From CBDFKS01 sp965248905 (lineage in GTDB: Bacteria; Chloroflexota; Dehalococcoidia; Lucifugimonadales; JAGWBF01): a stretch of DNA of 64,000 nucleotides. Shown here in pieces: positions 46,495 to 56,116 of the stretch (within the stretch, counting starts at the first letter, position 1; every line of letters begins with the position of its first letter). The stretch is taken from assembly GCA_965248905.1 (NCBI GenBank), contig CBDFKS010000004.1, forward strand, positions 186,001 to 250,000, read 5' to 3'. The notes beneath the pieces were generated by a model. The model had not been told where the DNA came from. It saw only the letters and a list, made by a program, of their open reading frames with translations, and did no database searches. The translations under genes were made by a program, and so were the position numbers.

Positions 46495-46878
46495 ATGGCG
46501 AAGACCACGGGCAAGGCACTGCTTATTGTCTCTATGGACGCGCCCCCGGAGTGGGACGACGAGGTCAACCGCTGGTACAATGAGGAGCACCTAATCGACG
46601 AGTTGCGCCGCGTGCCCGGCGTTATAAGCGCGCGACGGTTCACCTCCTCCCCAGACCTCCGCGACGAGGTCTTCGCTGGCAGGCCACGACCCGACTACTA
46701 TCCCAAATATCTGACCATCTTCGAGCTGGAGACTGAGGAGACGCTCCACAGTAAGGAGTATCAGGAGTTTCTGAACAATCCGACCGAATGGACTCGCCGC
46801 ATAGGTTCCCATCTGTCCCTAACTGCATTAGTGTACCGCCAGACTTATCCTGAAGAGGGCTTCTTCACTCGCGAATAG
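46495..46878 (+). CDS. Small dimeric alpha/beta-barrel-like protein (DUF4286/EthD-like)
   Basis: 127 residues: LLIVSMDAPPEWDDEVNRWY then EEHLIDELRRVPGVISARRF and YLTIFELETEETLHSKEY. The pattern strand, helix with W-NEEH, strand is that of the ferredoxin-like dimeric barrel proteins (Dabb/EthD/DUF4286), often found in catabolic operons with LLM and SDR genes. Function unknown. TTAGGAGG precedes the ATG. It follows the selenoprotein gene by 133 bp, the gap holding only a short ATTCTGAGCG-type repeat. Confidence 0.75.
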   Translation: MAKTTGKALLIVSMDAPPEWDDEVNRWYNEEHLIDELRRVPGVISARRFTSSPDLRDEVFAGRPRPDYYPKYLTIFELETEETLHSKEYQEFLNNPTEWTRRIGSHLSLTALVYRQTYPEEGFFTRE

Positions 46879-46908
46879 CCACGACACATCGCGTACGAAC
46901 GAAGGCAG

Positions 46909-46950
46909 TCACCCCCACTCTAACTCTCCCCCATCAATGGGGAGAGAATT
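46909..46950. repeat. REP-like repeat (CTCCCCCAT type)
   Basis: CACCCCCACTCTAACTCTCC then a CCCCATCAATGGGG palindrome. Almost the same unit is found inside the MITE at about 23272-23310, and related CCCTTCTCCC...GGGAGAAGGG units occur at about 30665-30715 and 37745-37790. Non-coding. Confidence 0.6.
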
Positions 46951-47025
46951 CCTTCTGTCCTAGTCGGGAATGGCTATGCTCTGCTTTTAGCTTGTCGAAC
47001 CACGGCCGCGTGGCTCACAAGGCCA

Positions 47026-48486
47026 CTACCCCGCCGTCGGTACCCCTTTGGAGCTGTATTCCGCCAAGGCGGCCTTCACCCATGCCAGATCGTCGTTACT
47101 GGCCTTGGCCTTCAGCGCTTCCGGGTCCATCCCATAGAGCCGGGCCGCATTGAGCCCCAGGATCTTCTCCTTTGCATTGGCGGTTAGCTGGGGGTACCCG
47201 TAACGCTGGCAGTACTCCTCGGGAATCTGGAAAGCCCGAAAGGCGTCGATCAGAGGCTGGGGAGAGCCGTACCATATGGAATCTGTGCCCCAGAGGATAT
47301 TGTCCTCTCCCAAGGTAGCCAGGAGTTTGCCCATCGTATGGGCCGCTTCCCGGGGATGGGCCATCACCATGTACCAAAGGGTACCCAGCTCCCCATATAC
47401 GTTGCCGCCGGGCCCGATGCCGGCGTCCTTTAAACTTTTGATAAACCGATTCGTGCCCCTATCTGCCGTCTCCTCGGTATAGGGGCCCTCCTCCTGGTCC
47501 CCCTGCCTGGGCTCGTAGCCACAATGATAGACGATGAAATTGATGCCCGGAAAAGCCTTGGCTGCCGGACCTATGTCCCGCGGAGACGAGGGCCCATTCC
47601 ATCCCGTATCGGACTCACCGCTAATGCCCTTGTGCACGCAAATGTTGCGAACGCCCATCTCGATGCTCCGTCGCAAGAAGGGCTGCCCAACCTCTTCGTC
47701 ATCCAGCATCCATGTCTTGTCCTTCCAGCGGGTCATCTTAGGACCTTCAGCCCCATACATGGTGTAGCACTTCCAACCTGCAGGGCTGCACCAATCACGC
47801 CATCGGTCCATCATCTCCATGTCACCAGCCACGTTGGGATGAATGGTGCAATGATTGATAAGGCGACCCGTGCCTGCCAGACGATCTATTAGCTCGCGCG
47901 TGCCGATCATCTCCGAGTTACTGAGGGCCCGACGATGGTCCTGGCCTTCAGCTCCAGGACTGGAGCTCAACACAGCTACCGAGGTCTCGCTCTGCAGGAA
48001 GACGCAGCGTAGATACTCGGCCAGGGAGTATCCAGCCTGATTTTGGGTATTTACCAGCTTGTCCAGTCCCTTGAAGAGGTCCCCAGCGACGCTATGGCCA
48101 AGGTCTGGGATAATCTGGAGCGCCATGTTGGCAGCTATGGGCCGGTCGCAGACGTAGTGGGTCTGGACGTCGATGACCAGCTGATTTCCACCCAGGGCCT
48201 CATCGGCGGCGGAGCTGTCCAGCGCAGCCTCCGGCGGCAGGTTATAGAACCCGCCACCCCAGGCCTTGTCCACCGCCAGCAAGGCAGCGGCAGTCCCCTG
48301 CCGGCTGGACCAGTAACCGTCCAGAGACAGGCTAAGGCGGGCAGCATTCTTGGGCCCTTCGGCCCGTATTTGAGCCACTGCTGGCACATTGTTCGGATGA
48401 AGGGGCAGCGGAGTGTATTCCTCCGTGCTGCGCTGCTGCAAGACTAAAGAGAGTCTGGGAGGACGTTCTGGAGCTATTAATCTCAT
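47026..48486 (-). CDS. Amidohydrolase 2 family metal-dependent hydrolase/decarboxylase
   Basis: 486 residues. Signatures of the amidohydrolase-related (PF04909-type) TIM barrel: QLVIDVQTHYV (first metal motif, DxxTH instead of DxHxH), VRNICVHKGISG, FIVYHCGYEPRQG, and near the end ILWGTDSIWYGSPQPLI (catalytic Asp). The C-terminus has ILGLNAARLYG. Relatives include decarboxylases and lactonases. The first 100 residues are less conserved and the start is uncertain (ATG at 48486 with AAGAAAGGGGA upstream looks acceptable). Confidence 0.85.
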   Translation of the reverse strand: MRLIAPERPPRLSLVLQQRSTEEYTPLPLHPNNVPAVAQIRAEGPKNAARLSLSLDGYWSSRQGTAAALLAVDKAWGGGFYNLPPEAALDSSAADEALGGNQLVIDVQTHYVCDRPIAANMALQIIPDLGHSVAGDLFKGLDKLVNTQNQAGYSLAEYLRCVFLQSETSVAVLSSSPGAEGQDHRRALSNSEMIGTRELIDRLAGTGRLINHCTIHPNVAGDMEMMDRWRDWCSPAGWKCYTMYGAEGPKMTRWKDKTWMLDDEEVGQPFLRRSIEMGVRNICVHKGISGESDTGWNGPSSPRDIGPAAKAFPGINFIVYHCGYEPRQGDQEEGPYTEETADRGTNRFIKSLKDAGIGPGGNVYGELGTLWYMVMAHPREAAHTMGKLLATLGEDNILWGTDSIWYGSPQPLIDAFRAFQIPEEYCQRYGYPQLTANAKEKILGLNAARLYGMDPEALKAKASNDDLAWVKAALAEYSSKGVPTAG

Positions 48487-48884
48487 GAGACCAGTCCCCT
48501 TTCTTCTATAGGAGTTGGGCTAATTATATGGCCTGGCGCCCTTCATCGCTACCGGCCCATTCTAACAACGAGTTAAGAGTACCCATTGGGTATGAGGAAA
48601 TTCTTTCTAATGTCATAGCGAGGACCGACAGCGACGAAGCAATCTCCCGTCCTAAGATTGCTTCGCGGAGTTTATCCTGAACTGAGGAAAGGGCTCGCAA
48701 AGATATTTTCGTATCAATGATTGGAGGAGATATCTGAAAGACCTGTGGGTATGAGATGCCATGGAGCCCTACAGGTTGAAAGAAGCCTACTGTAAGGGTA
48801 TCCTATGGCTGCGAGACACCAGAGTTAAAATATCAGTCCCAGTTCCCAGTAGGGAATTCTATGAACTCCAGGAGGTAGGCAAAG
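48487..48884. other. Intergenic region with a decayed repeat
   Basis: No gene seen. At 48611-48672 there is a degenerate copy of the TCATTGCGA repeat, with a GAAGCAATCT / AGATTGCTTC stem. Divergent promoters for the amidohydrolase and the dienelactone hydrolase must lie here. CCAGGAGG at about 48869 is the RBS of the latter. Confidence 0.5.
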
Positions 48885-49595
48885 ATGCCACAATCAGACG
48901 AGAGAGCTAACGTCAGCCTGGGCCACCAAATGGGCGGGTATCTAAGCGAGCCCAGCGGGCCGGGGCCGTTCCCCGGTGTTGTTGTGATTCACGCCGGCAC
49001 GGGAGTAGATACCTTTGTTCGGGACATCGTCGACCGCCTGGCAGGCGAAGGATACGTGGCCTTGGCACCACAGATTTTCCATAGAATCACACCAGAGATG
49101 ACCGCAGATGGATCACTACCCTACCTATTTCTCAGCGACCCGGAGATCATAGACGATGTGAACGCTACGGTGGACTACCTGCGTCGCCGTGGCACCGTCA
49201 ATATGAACCGCGTTGGGATACTGGGATACTGCATAGGCGGACGGATAGCATATCTCACGTCGACCGTAACGTCCCATTTCAACGCGATGGTCCCATATCA
49301 TCCGGGCAATATCATGGTGCCGTGGGGCACCGCCACTCAGGCCCCCTTCGAGCTAACCAGCCAGATCGACTGTCCTATGCTGGTCCACTTCGGGGAAATA
49401 GATCCCAACCCGTCTCAGGAGGACATGGCCAAGCTGGATGCTGAGCTGACCCGGCTGGATAAACCACACACCTTTTACACCTACCCAGGCGCGGGACACG
49501 CCTTCATGGACCACACGGACAAACGGTATCATCAGCCCTCAGCTGAGGCCTCGTGGCCTCGCACCCTGGAGTTCCTAGCGGCTCACTTGAAATAG
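48885..49595 (+). CDS. Dienelactone hydrolase family protein
   Basis: 236 residues. The triad is visible: Cys in ILGYCIGGRIAY (about 122, replacing Ser as in dienelactone hydrolases), Asp in FGEIDPNPSQED, His in PGAGHAFMDHTD. Hydrophobic strand VVVIHAGTG before the lid. The family opens dienelactones in chlorocatechol breakdown, but many members have other ester or lactone substrates. Single gene, strong RBS CCAGGAGG. Confidence 0.93.
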   Translation: MPQSDERANVSLGHQMGGYLSEPSGPGPFPGVVVIHAGTGVDTFVRDIVDRLAGEGYVALAPQIFHRITPEMTADGSLPYLFLSDPEIIDDVNATVDYLRRRGTVNMNRVGILGYCIGGRIAYLTSTVTSHFNAMVPYHPGNIMVPWGTATQAPFELTSQIDCPMLVHFGEIDPNPSQEDMAKLDAELTRLDKPHTFYTYPGAGHAFMDHTDKRYHQPSAEASWPRTLEFLAAHLK

Positions 49596-49754
49596 GGATC
49601 GATAAGATAGCGTTTGGGAACTCGGATCACTGAACAGGGAATAAAGCAGGCTCGCGCCGTTCCGCGGAATCAGGGTAAGACCGTTCTCTCCTCATTTGAT
49701 AGGGGAAAGTTAGAAAGGGGGGGTGACAGCGCGTGCGCCATTCTCGAACAGCGC

Positions 49755-50531
49755 CTACAGAGCCGTCCATCCGCCATCCACTATGAGCAGATGGCCCGTG
49801 GTGGCTCCGGCTGACGGACTGGCCAGGTAGATGGCAGCTCCCACCAGCTCCTCAGGCTCCATTAGTCGGCGTAGTGGCATATGTGCGTCCAGATCGCGCT
49901 GGATCTCTTCAGGGGTACGAGGATATGCAGCCAGCATTCCTGGAGTCTCGGTTGGGCCGGGGCCGATGGCGTTAACGGTGATGCCATATTTTATCCACTC
50001 CAGGGCCAGAACACGCGTGAGATTAGCCACGCCGCCCTTGCTGGCACAATACGCTGCTCTGTTCTCGCTGCCAACGACGGCCATCTGGGAGGCAATGTTT
50101 ATAATGCGGCCGCTCCCCTGGTCAATCATGTGGCGAGCGGCGGCCTGAGCGCAGAAGAACACACCCTTTAGATTGGTGTCGATGACGGCGTCCCAGTCTT
50201 CTTCTGTCACCTCGAGGGCCGGCCTGGGGTTTCGGATACCGGCATTGTTCACCAGAATATCCAGCCTCCCGAAGTCACGGGCCGCCTGTGCCACGGTTCC
50301 TTGAATATTGCCGATGTCCAACACATCCAACGTGTAGCTGCGGCTCTCATGCCCCAGCCCTTCGATCAGCTTTCGCGTGGTATCCGTCTCCTCCAGTTGC
50401 TCCGGCAAATCAGATACAGCGACAGCCGCGCCGGCTTCGGCAAGACCAATGGCCAATGCTTTACCGATACCTCTCGCGGATCCGGTAACCAGCGCCACCT
50501 GTCCGTCTAAACTGAGTCCAGAATAGGGCAT
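49755..50531 (-). CDS. Short-chain dehydrogenase/reductase (SDR)
   Basis: 258 residues, classical SDR: VTGSARGIGKALA (cofactor loop), DILVNNAGIRNP, catalytic Ser in NIASQMAVVG, Tyr/Lys in YCASKGGVANL, and C-terminal LIVDGGW. An acidic residue after the second strand (VSDLPEQ) suggests NAD preference. Resembles gluconate 5-dehydrogenase and FabG-like catabolic SDRs. Divergent from the second LLM gene. Confidence 0.93.
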   Translation of the reverse strand: MPYSGLSLDGQVALVTGSARGIGKALAIGLAEAGAAVAVSDLPEQLEETDTTRKLIEGLGHESRSYTLDVLDIGNIQGTVAQAARDFGRLDILVNNAGIRNPRPALEVTEEDWDAVIDTNLKGVFFCAQAAARHMIDQGSGRIINIASQMAVVGSENRAAYCASKGGVANLTRVLALEWIKYGITVNAIGPGPTETPGMLAAYPRTPEEIQRDLDAHMPLRRLMEPEELVGAAIYLASPSAGATTGHLLIVDGGWTAL

Positions 50532-50735
50532 GGCGATAAGCCTCCATTCCCAGGAATGGCCCCATTATAGCAGAGGACGCCGCACCGAGACCCTTCGGCG
50601 GAACCATGGCACGCTGAAGATATCTCTGATTGGCATTGACCACGCTATGGGTCGCATCTATAATTGGGCAGATGCACAGAAGGCTATACTTAGCAGACTA
50701 ATCTGGCACAGCATTTGAACTAGAGGGAGAAAGAG

Positions 50736-51827
50736 ATGAATTTCGGCTTTTTCATGATGCCATTACACCATCCTGATAAGGGACTGCAACGTACCCTCAA
50801 AGAAGACATGCGCACCATTACCCTGGCCGATGAACTGGGCTTTGACGAGGCCTGGATCGGCGAGCACCACACCCTCAATTGGGAGGGCCTCACCGCACCC
50901 GATCTTTTCATCGCCAAGGCGCTCGCCCTGACCAAAAACATCAAGCTGGGCACGGGGGTGACCCTCCTCCAGATCCACGAACCCAAGATGCTGGCCGACC
51001 GCATTGCGACGTTGGACCATCTGGCCGAGGGCCGTTTCTATTTTGGCGTCGGTACCGGCGGGGCCACCACCGAGTTTAGCTACTTCGGCATTGCCGAGGA
51101 GCAAAGGCACGCGCGAGCCGCCGAGGTGCTGGACGCGGTAATGAAAATCTGGGAGTCGGATGGTAATTTGGAGTACCATGGCAAGTTCGTTGATGTAGTC
51201 TCGCCACCTCGCATCTCGGACTTCGGCAGTGGCCTCTGGCTCAAGCCCTTTACCAAACCTCACCCTCCAGTGGCCGTAGCGGGGGTAAGCCCCAACTCTT
51301 CCACCATAGAGTGGGCCGGCGAGCACGGCTATATCCCCCTGTCCACGAACATCGTAGCCCTGAATCAGGTGCCGTCCCACTGGGAGGCATATAAAAGAGG
51401 GGCCCAAAAGACGGGGAAAACCACTGACCGGCGGGAGTGGCGTGTCTGCATAGACCTCCATGTTGCTGAAACCACTGAAGAGGCGCGCAACGATGTGCTG
51501 CACCATGGCATGGCCCGCTCTTTTCACCAGTACAACTTTCCCCTGCTCCGCTATTCGGGCATGATGAGTCTCATGAAGCCCGACCAGAGCATGCCCGACG
51601 ACGACATCACAGTCGAATATCTCATGGACAACCGTTGGGCAGTGGGAGACCCAGAATACTGCCTCCAAAAGATCAGGGAAATGTACGACTACCTTGGAGG
51701 CTTCGGTACTCTACTTATTCTGACCCAGGACTTTGACCCTCCGGAGAAAACCTGGAAATCCATGGAGCTTTTCGCAAAGCATATAGCTCCTAATCTCCGG
51801 GACCTGTGGCCTGATCCGAATACCTAG
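50736..51827 (+). CDS. LLM-class flavin-dependent monooxygenase (second of three)
   Basis: 363 residues: MNFGFFMMPLHHPDKGL, LADELGFDEAWIGEHHTLNW, LGTGVTLLQIHEPKMLADRI, GRFYFGVGTGG, PHPPVAVAGVSPNSSTIEWA. These are the luciferase-like monooxygenase barrel elements, with the flavin and phosphate sites typical of long-chain or terpenoid monooxygenases. GAGGGAGAAAG precedes the ATG. It reads alone and ends at a hairpin. Confidence 0.92.
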   Translation: MNFGFFMMPLHHPDKGLQRTLKEDMRTITLADELGFDEAWIGEHHTLNWEGLTAPDLFIAKALALTKNIKLGTGVTLLQIHEPKMLADRIATLDHLAEGRFYFGVGTGGATTEFSYFGIAEEQRHARAAEVLDAVMKIWESDGNLEYHGKFVDVVSPPRISDFGSGLWLKPFTKPHPPVAVAGVSPNSSTIEWAGEHGYIPLSTNIVALNQVPSHWEAYKRGAQKTGKTTDRREWRVCIDLHVAETTEEARNDVLHHGMARSFHQYNFPLLRYSGMMSLMKPDQSMPDDDITVEYLMDNRWAVGDPEYCLQKIREMYDYLGGFGTLLILTQDFDPPEKTWKSMELFAKHIAPNLRDLWPDPNT

Positions 51828-51832
51828 AAACC

Positions 51833-51849
51833 CCCTGAATCCTTCAGGG
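51833..51849 (+). terminator. Possible terminator hairpin after the second LLM gene
   Basis: A 7-bp stem CCCTGAA / TTCAGGG with a 3-base loop, 5 bases after the LLM stop codon. No T-run follows, so the assignment is tentative. Confidence 0.4.
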
Positions 51850-51931
51850 CTGTGACGACTATCGGATAAAAGTATCGCGGTTTTCGAAGGTCGGTTTAGT
51901 TTCGCGCGTCGGCGGGACAGGCATCCTGCCC

Positions 51932-52264
51932 TCACTCGTAACCTAGCCCCACCTCTATATCCTCACCCTGAACTCGCACTGGATAGCAGTACACTGAGCT
52001 TATAGCGGGGCCGACCACAGCCTCGCCGGTCGTTACATCGAACTTTGCTCCGTGGCGTGGGCACTCTATCAGATTATCTTTCAGTTCGCCGAATCCCAAC
52101 ATGCCTCCGTCGTGGGTGCAGGCGTCTTTTAGCGCATAGTAAACACCCGCCACATTACACAGCAGAATGTGCTCACCCCGTTGGGGAGAGATGCTCTTGA
52201 CCTGTCCCGGTAATATGTCACCCTGACCAGCAATCCTTACATATTTCACGAGGTACAATCCCAC
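51932..52264 (-). CDS. Rieske [2Fe-2S] ferredoxin-type protein
   Basis: 110 residues with both cluster-binding boxes: CTHDGG (C-x-H) and CPRHGAKFD (C-x2-H). Length and the lack of membrane segments fit the small Rieske ferredoxin subunits of ring-hydroxylating dioxygenases or nitrite reductases. No oxygenase subunit adjoins it. It lies downstream of an enoyl-CoA hydratase gene on the same strand (39 bp gap), so it may supply electrons to another oxygenase in the genome. Confidence 0.92.
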   Translation of the reverse strand: MGLYLVKYVRIAGQGDILPGQVKSISPQRGEHILLCNVAGVYYALKDACTHDGGMLGFGELKDNLIECPRHGAKFDVTTGEAVVGPAISSVYCYPVRVQGEDIEVGLGYE

Positions 52265-52303
52265 TTCCTTGAGTCTAAAGATTTACTAAAATCCGTCGAG
52301 GCT

Positions 52304-53092
52304 CTACTCTCCTTTGAAGACAGCAGGGCGCTTCTCGAGGAACGCTCGTCGCCCTTCCTGGTAGTCGGCGGTGTCGAAGTGTAGGAAAGGGACCGCCTCT
52401 TGCTCTGGGGACATGTCGTTGAAATCAGTCCTTTCAAGCGCCGTGCGAAGAATCTCCTTGTGGGCCTTATGTGAAAGGGGGGACAGGCGGGCGATCTGCT
52501 CCGCCAGGCCGTAGGTGTGCTCTTCCACCTGGACCGCAGGCACCACCTGGTGAATCAGGCCCAGGCCCAGTGCTTCCTGGGCTTCCATCAAGCGCCCGGT
52601 CAGCAATACGTATAGAGCTCCCCCCGGACCCGCCAATCTCGCCAGTCGCTTCATTTCCTTGTATCCGATGGCGATACCCAGCCGTGCGGCAGTGATCCCC
52701 AGACAGGAGTTGTCGGCAGCTATTCTTAGGTCGCAGGCGTGGGTAAGCTCAAACCCACCGCCTACACAATAACCCTTTATAAGACTTATAGTGGGCTTGG
52801 AGAGGAGCTCAATGGCATCCATGGCGCTATCGATGGCCATAGCGTACTCGCGAGCCTGGGCTGAGTTATCGCGATGAAGATCAAAGTCCTTGATGTCGGC
52901 GCCAGTGGAGAAGGCTTCGTCGCCGGCGCCTCGAAAAACCACAACTCTGACGGATGAACTCTCTTCCAAGTAGGTGGCTATCTTACCCAGTTCCTGCCAC
53001 ATTTCATAGCTAATGGCATTGCGCTGCTCGGGACGGTTCAGGGTCACGGTAGCAATGCCATCTTGCTCTGCAACCAATATGTGGTCGCTCAC
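52304..53092 (-). CDS. Enoyl-CoA hydratase/isomerase family protein
   Basis: 262 residues, crotonase fold: LNRPEQRNAISYEM, oxyanion segments FSTGADIKDF and KGYCVGGGFELTHACDLRIAA, then LTGRLMEAQEALGLGLIHQVV. The usual first glutamate position (about 112) reads FELTH within the second oxyanion loop; in this family that can distinguish hydratases from other crotonases, so the exact reaction is open. Acts on acyl-CoA. ATG about 45 bp downstream of the NDH-2 stop codon. Confidence 0.9.
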   Translation of the reverse strand: MSDHILVAEQDGIATVTLNRPEQRNAISYEMWQELGKIATYLEESSSVRVVVFRGAGDEAFSTGADIKDFDLHRDNSAQAREYAMAIDSAMDAIELLSKPTISLIKGYCVGGGFELTHACDLRIAADNSCLGITAARLGIAIGYKEMKRLARLAGPGGALYVLLTGRLMEAQEALGLGLIHQVVPAVQVEEHTYGLAEQIARLSPLSHKAHKEILRTALERTDFNDMSPEQEAVPFLHFDTADYQEGRRAFLEKRPAVFKGE

Positions 53093-53137
53093 TAGAACCC
53101 TCCCAAGCCTAGAGTCGGGTTAAGGAAATAGGCGTTT

Positions 53138-54848
53138 CTAATCACCGCTCAGATTTACCCTGTTCTCGGCTCCGGACGGATGTCTTGCTTCGTTCTCCGA
53201 CAATCGCTCTTGCATCACCCCGGTCAGAAGCTCACCGAAATGAGTTGACGACGTAGCCAGGGCAGTGAAATCGGACCCACTAAGGGTCAACAGATCAACG
53301 GGAGTGAGAGCTCGAACCGAGGCTGTACGCCTTACTCCCTGGAGCAAAGCGATCTCTCCGAAATACTCTCCAGGCCCCAGGGTCGCTATATCGACGTCCC
53401 CTTCTTTCCCTTGGCTATAAACTTGGACTTTTCCCGTCAGTATGATGTAAAAATGCCTGGCCAGCTCATCCTGGCGAATGATAACCTGTCCGACTTCGTA
53501 GTGAGCGCGAGTGGCCCCTCCGCTTCTACCGAAGTCCTGCTGCACAATGTCACGCCTAAAAACAAGCGCTAGATTCCAGTCCGTGAGCACCTTGAGCTTC
53601 CGCTCCAAACGGGGCAACTGATAGAGATAATAAGTGCGATACAGGAACCACGCCAGAGCACCCGATACCTTCAATCCCAACACCTCAGCCGCCGCTGAGA
53701 ACCTGCCTAGGGGTACAAAAATGCCCAAGGTCCTGTGAGAGAAGGGGCGCACCCTTGTACCTCTGATGGACGCTAGTATGTTTTGAGCTACATGTCTGGC
53801 CGCTCTCAGTGCATATTGAGCGGTAGGAGGACAGGTCCCACCTTTTCGGACATCCGGCACCGCAGCGCAATCGCCTACTGACCACAGCCCTTTGTAGCCA
53901 GGCACAGCAAGGGTCTCATCGACGATCAAACGTCCCTTAGAGTCACGGTCGCACGGCAGGGTGTCCAGTAGCCGGTTGGGAGAGGCGCCTACTGCAGCCA
54001 CCAAAGTCCTCGTGGCCAAGGTATCCCCGATGTCTAAGATAGCGCTCTGAGCGGTAGCTCCCGTTATGCGCGTCCTGAGGCGAATCTCGATCCCTCTTCT
54101 CTCCAGCAACCGGTGACTGAATTCGGCTAACCCTTCATGAAGTTCGGGCAGTATTCGGTCTCGACCTTGCAACAGGATAACCTTGATCTCCTTATGGTCC
54201 ACGTGGAGGTAGCTCTTAGCTGCCTCCCGGACAAAGTCGTTGATCTCTGCTGCGACTTCGACTCCAGTGTAGCCCCCTCCCACGACAACGAAGGTCAGCA
54301 ACTCCGCCTTCTGCTCCGGATCATCCTCGACCTCAGCTCGCTCCAAGATTCCGATAAGGTGGTTCCGGAGGAAGAGAGCGTCTCCCAAGGTCTGAAGAGG
54401 GAAGGCGTGCTCCGCTACTCCGGGAAGAGAGGAGAGGTCGGTGCTACTGCCTACGGCCTACGGCAATGAGCAAGTGGTCATAGGGAATATGCCTGTATTG
54501 GGAAAGGCCCGCGTAGCTGATGACTACGGAGTGACGTTCTACGTCTATGGCCTCTACCTCGGCACGATAAATGTTGGTGTATGGGCAGAGGCGCCGAATG
54601 GGGTTGACAATGTGGGTAGGCTCTATGCTCCCGGAGACCACTTCAGCCAACATAGGCTGGAACAGGAAAAAGTTGTCCCTGCTCACGAGGGACAGCTCTA
54701 TTCGCTTTCGTTTTGCGGCGTTTTGCAGCTTGAGGGCAGTGTAAACGCCACCATATCCCCCACCTACGATCACCACCTTCGGCGGACTTTTGTGGTCGAC
54801 ACCTGTTCTCTCGGATACGCTAGCCAACATCAATTCCTGATGAGCCAC
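53138..54848 (-). pseudogene. Type II NADH dehydrogenase with C-terminal cyclic-nucleotide domain, broken by a 7-bp duplication
   Basis: Part 1 (54848 to about 54465): VVIVGGGYGGVYTALKL (FAD site), FFLFQPMLAEVVSG, YDHLLIAVG. A tandem duplication of CTACGGC (54451-54457 and 54458-54464) shifts the frame into a stop. Removing one copy gives LLIAVGSSTDLSSLPGVAEHA and a 567-residue protein. Part 2: VVVGGGYTGVEVAAEI (NADH site), GLWSVGDCAAVPD, PTAQYALRAARHVAQNI, membrane-binding tail (about 350-400), then a Crp-type cyclic nucleotide-binding domain (GEYFGEIALLQGVRRTASVRALTPVDLL in outline). NDH-2 passes electrons from NADH to quinone. The extra domain suggests control by a nucleotide. IS630 copy 3 lies 50 bp upstream and has displaced the promoter. 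Confidence 0.87.
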
Positions 54849-54989
54849 TTCCTGACACCATTATCCCTTGAGGCAGAGAAAGAGGCAATGCATACTAGTA
54901 CTCAGTCAACTCGGTTTTGGTAATTGTTTAAGAAAACGTCTAAGGTTGCTACCCTTTTTTAGGAGTGTTGACGTAGGAGGGTGGCAGCC

Positions 54990-55460
54990 ATGGGACGAGA
55001 ACGGTATGTGGTCCGGTTGGAAAGGGAAGAACGAGACCAGTTGGAACGACTGATTCGCGGGGGAAAGAGCCCAGCGCGAAAGGTTGCCCGGGCCCGTATT
55101 CTGCTAAAGGCAGATACGGGCTGGGGGGTGATGCGCATCGTGGAGGCGCTGGACACGTCTGCGGGTACGGTGTGCCGTACCAAGCGGCGGTACCTGGAGG
55201 GAGGACTGAAGCGGGCCTTGGAGGAAGATCCTCGGCCAGGACATCCGACCAAACTGGATGAGCGGGGGGAAGCGCACCTGATTGCCCTGGCGTGCAGCGA
55301 GGCCCCCCCAGGCCATGACCACTGGACCCTGCGGCTCCTGGCAAACAAGGTGGTGGAGTTGGGGCTGGCGCCCTCCATGTCCCACGAGGGAATTCGCAAG
55401 CGGTTGAAAAAAACAGTCTCAAGCCGTGGCAGAAGAAGGAGTGGTGTATTCCCCAGGTGA
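54990..55460 (+). CDS. IS630 transposase, first frame, copy 3
   Basis: 156 residues, same as in copy 1: ATG 54990 with AGGAGG upstream, helix-turn-helix N-terminal part, seven-A run at 55407-55413 before the overlap with the second frame. Intact. Confidence 0.9.
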   Translation: MGRERYVVRLEREERDQLERLIRGGKSPARKVARARILLKADTGWGVMRIVEALDTSAGTVCRTKRRYLEGGLKRALEEDPRPGHPTKLDERGEAHLIALACSEAPPGHDHWTLRLLANKVVELGLAPSMSHEGIRKRLKKTVSSRGRRRSGVFPR

Positions 55461-56104
55461 GCGCCGAGTTTGTGGCGTGTATGGAGGATGTGCTGGACCT
55501 TTACGCGGAACCCTATGACCCAGAGCGCCCGGTGGTCTGTTTCGACGAGACCTCCAAGCAGTTGCTGGCGGAAAAGAGGTCTCCGATCCCGCCCAAGCCG
55601 GCACGACGGGAGCGATACGATTACGAGTACCAGCGCAATGGCACCCGAAACCTGTTCATGCTGTGCGAGCCCCTGGCGGGCTGGAGGCATGTGGCAGTGA
55701 CCGAACGTCGTACCATGGTGGACTTCGCTAAGCAGATGCGGTGGCTGGCCGATGAAGCTTACCCAGCGTCCGAGAAGATCCGGGTGGTGCTGGACAACCT
55801 CAACACCCACAAACCAGCTTCCCTCTACGAAACCTTCGAGCCCAAGGAGGCTAGGCGAATACGCAAACGCTTGGAGTTTCACTACACTCCCAAGCACGGT
55901 AGTTGGCTCAACATGGCAGAGATCGAGTTCAGTGTCTTGGCCAGGCGAGTCCTGCGCCGGCGTATTGCCGATGAAGAGACTTTGAGTGGCGAGATCGCGG
56001 CCCTGGAGGCAGAACGAAACCAAGCCGGAGCAACCATTGACTGGAGATTCTCCACTGTGGACGCCCGAGTCAAGCTTCACCATCTCTATCCTGCCAACAA
56101 TTAG
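55457..56104 (+). CDS. IS630 transposase, second frame (DDE part), copy 3
   Basis: 215 residues with the complete DDE set (VVCFDETSKQL, VVLDNLNTHKP, MAEIEFSVL), overlapping the first frame by 4 bp in the -1 register. No lesion is seen, so copies 1 and 3 could both be active. Confidence 0.93.
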   Translation: MSAEFVACMEDVLDLYAEPYDPERPVVCFDETSKQLLAEKRSPIPPKPARRERYDYEYQRNGTRNLFMLCEPLAGWRHVAVTERRTMVDFAKQMRWLADEAYPASEKIRVVLDNLNTHKPASLYETFEPKEARRIRKRLEFHYTPKHGSWLNMAEIEFSVLARRVLRRRIADEETLSGEIAALEAERNQAGATIDWRFSTVDARVKLHHLYPANN

Positions 56105-56116
56105 GTTGACTGAGTA

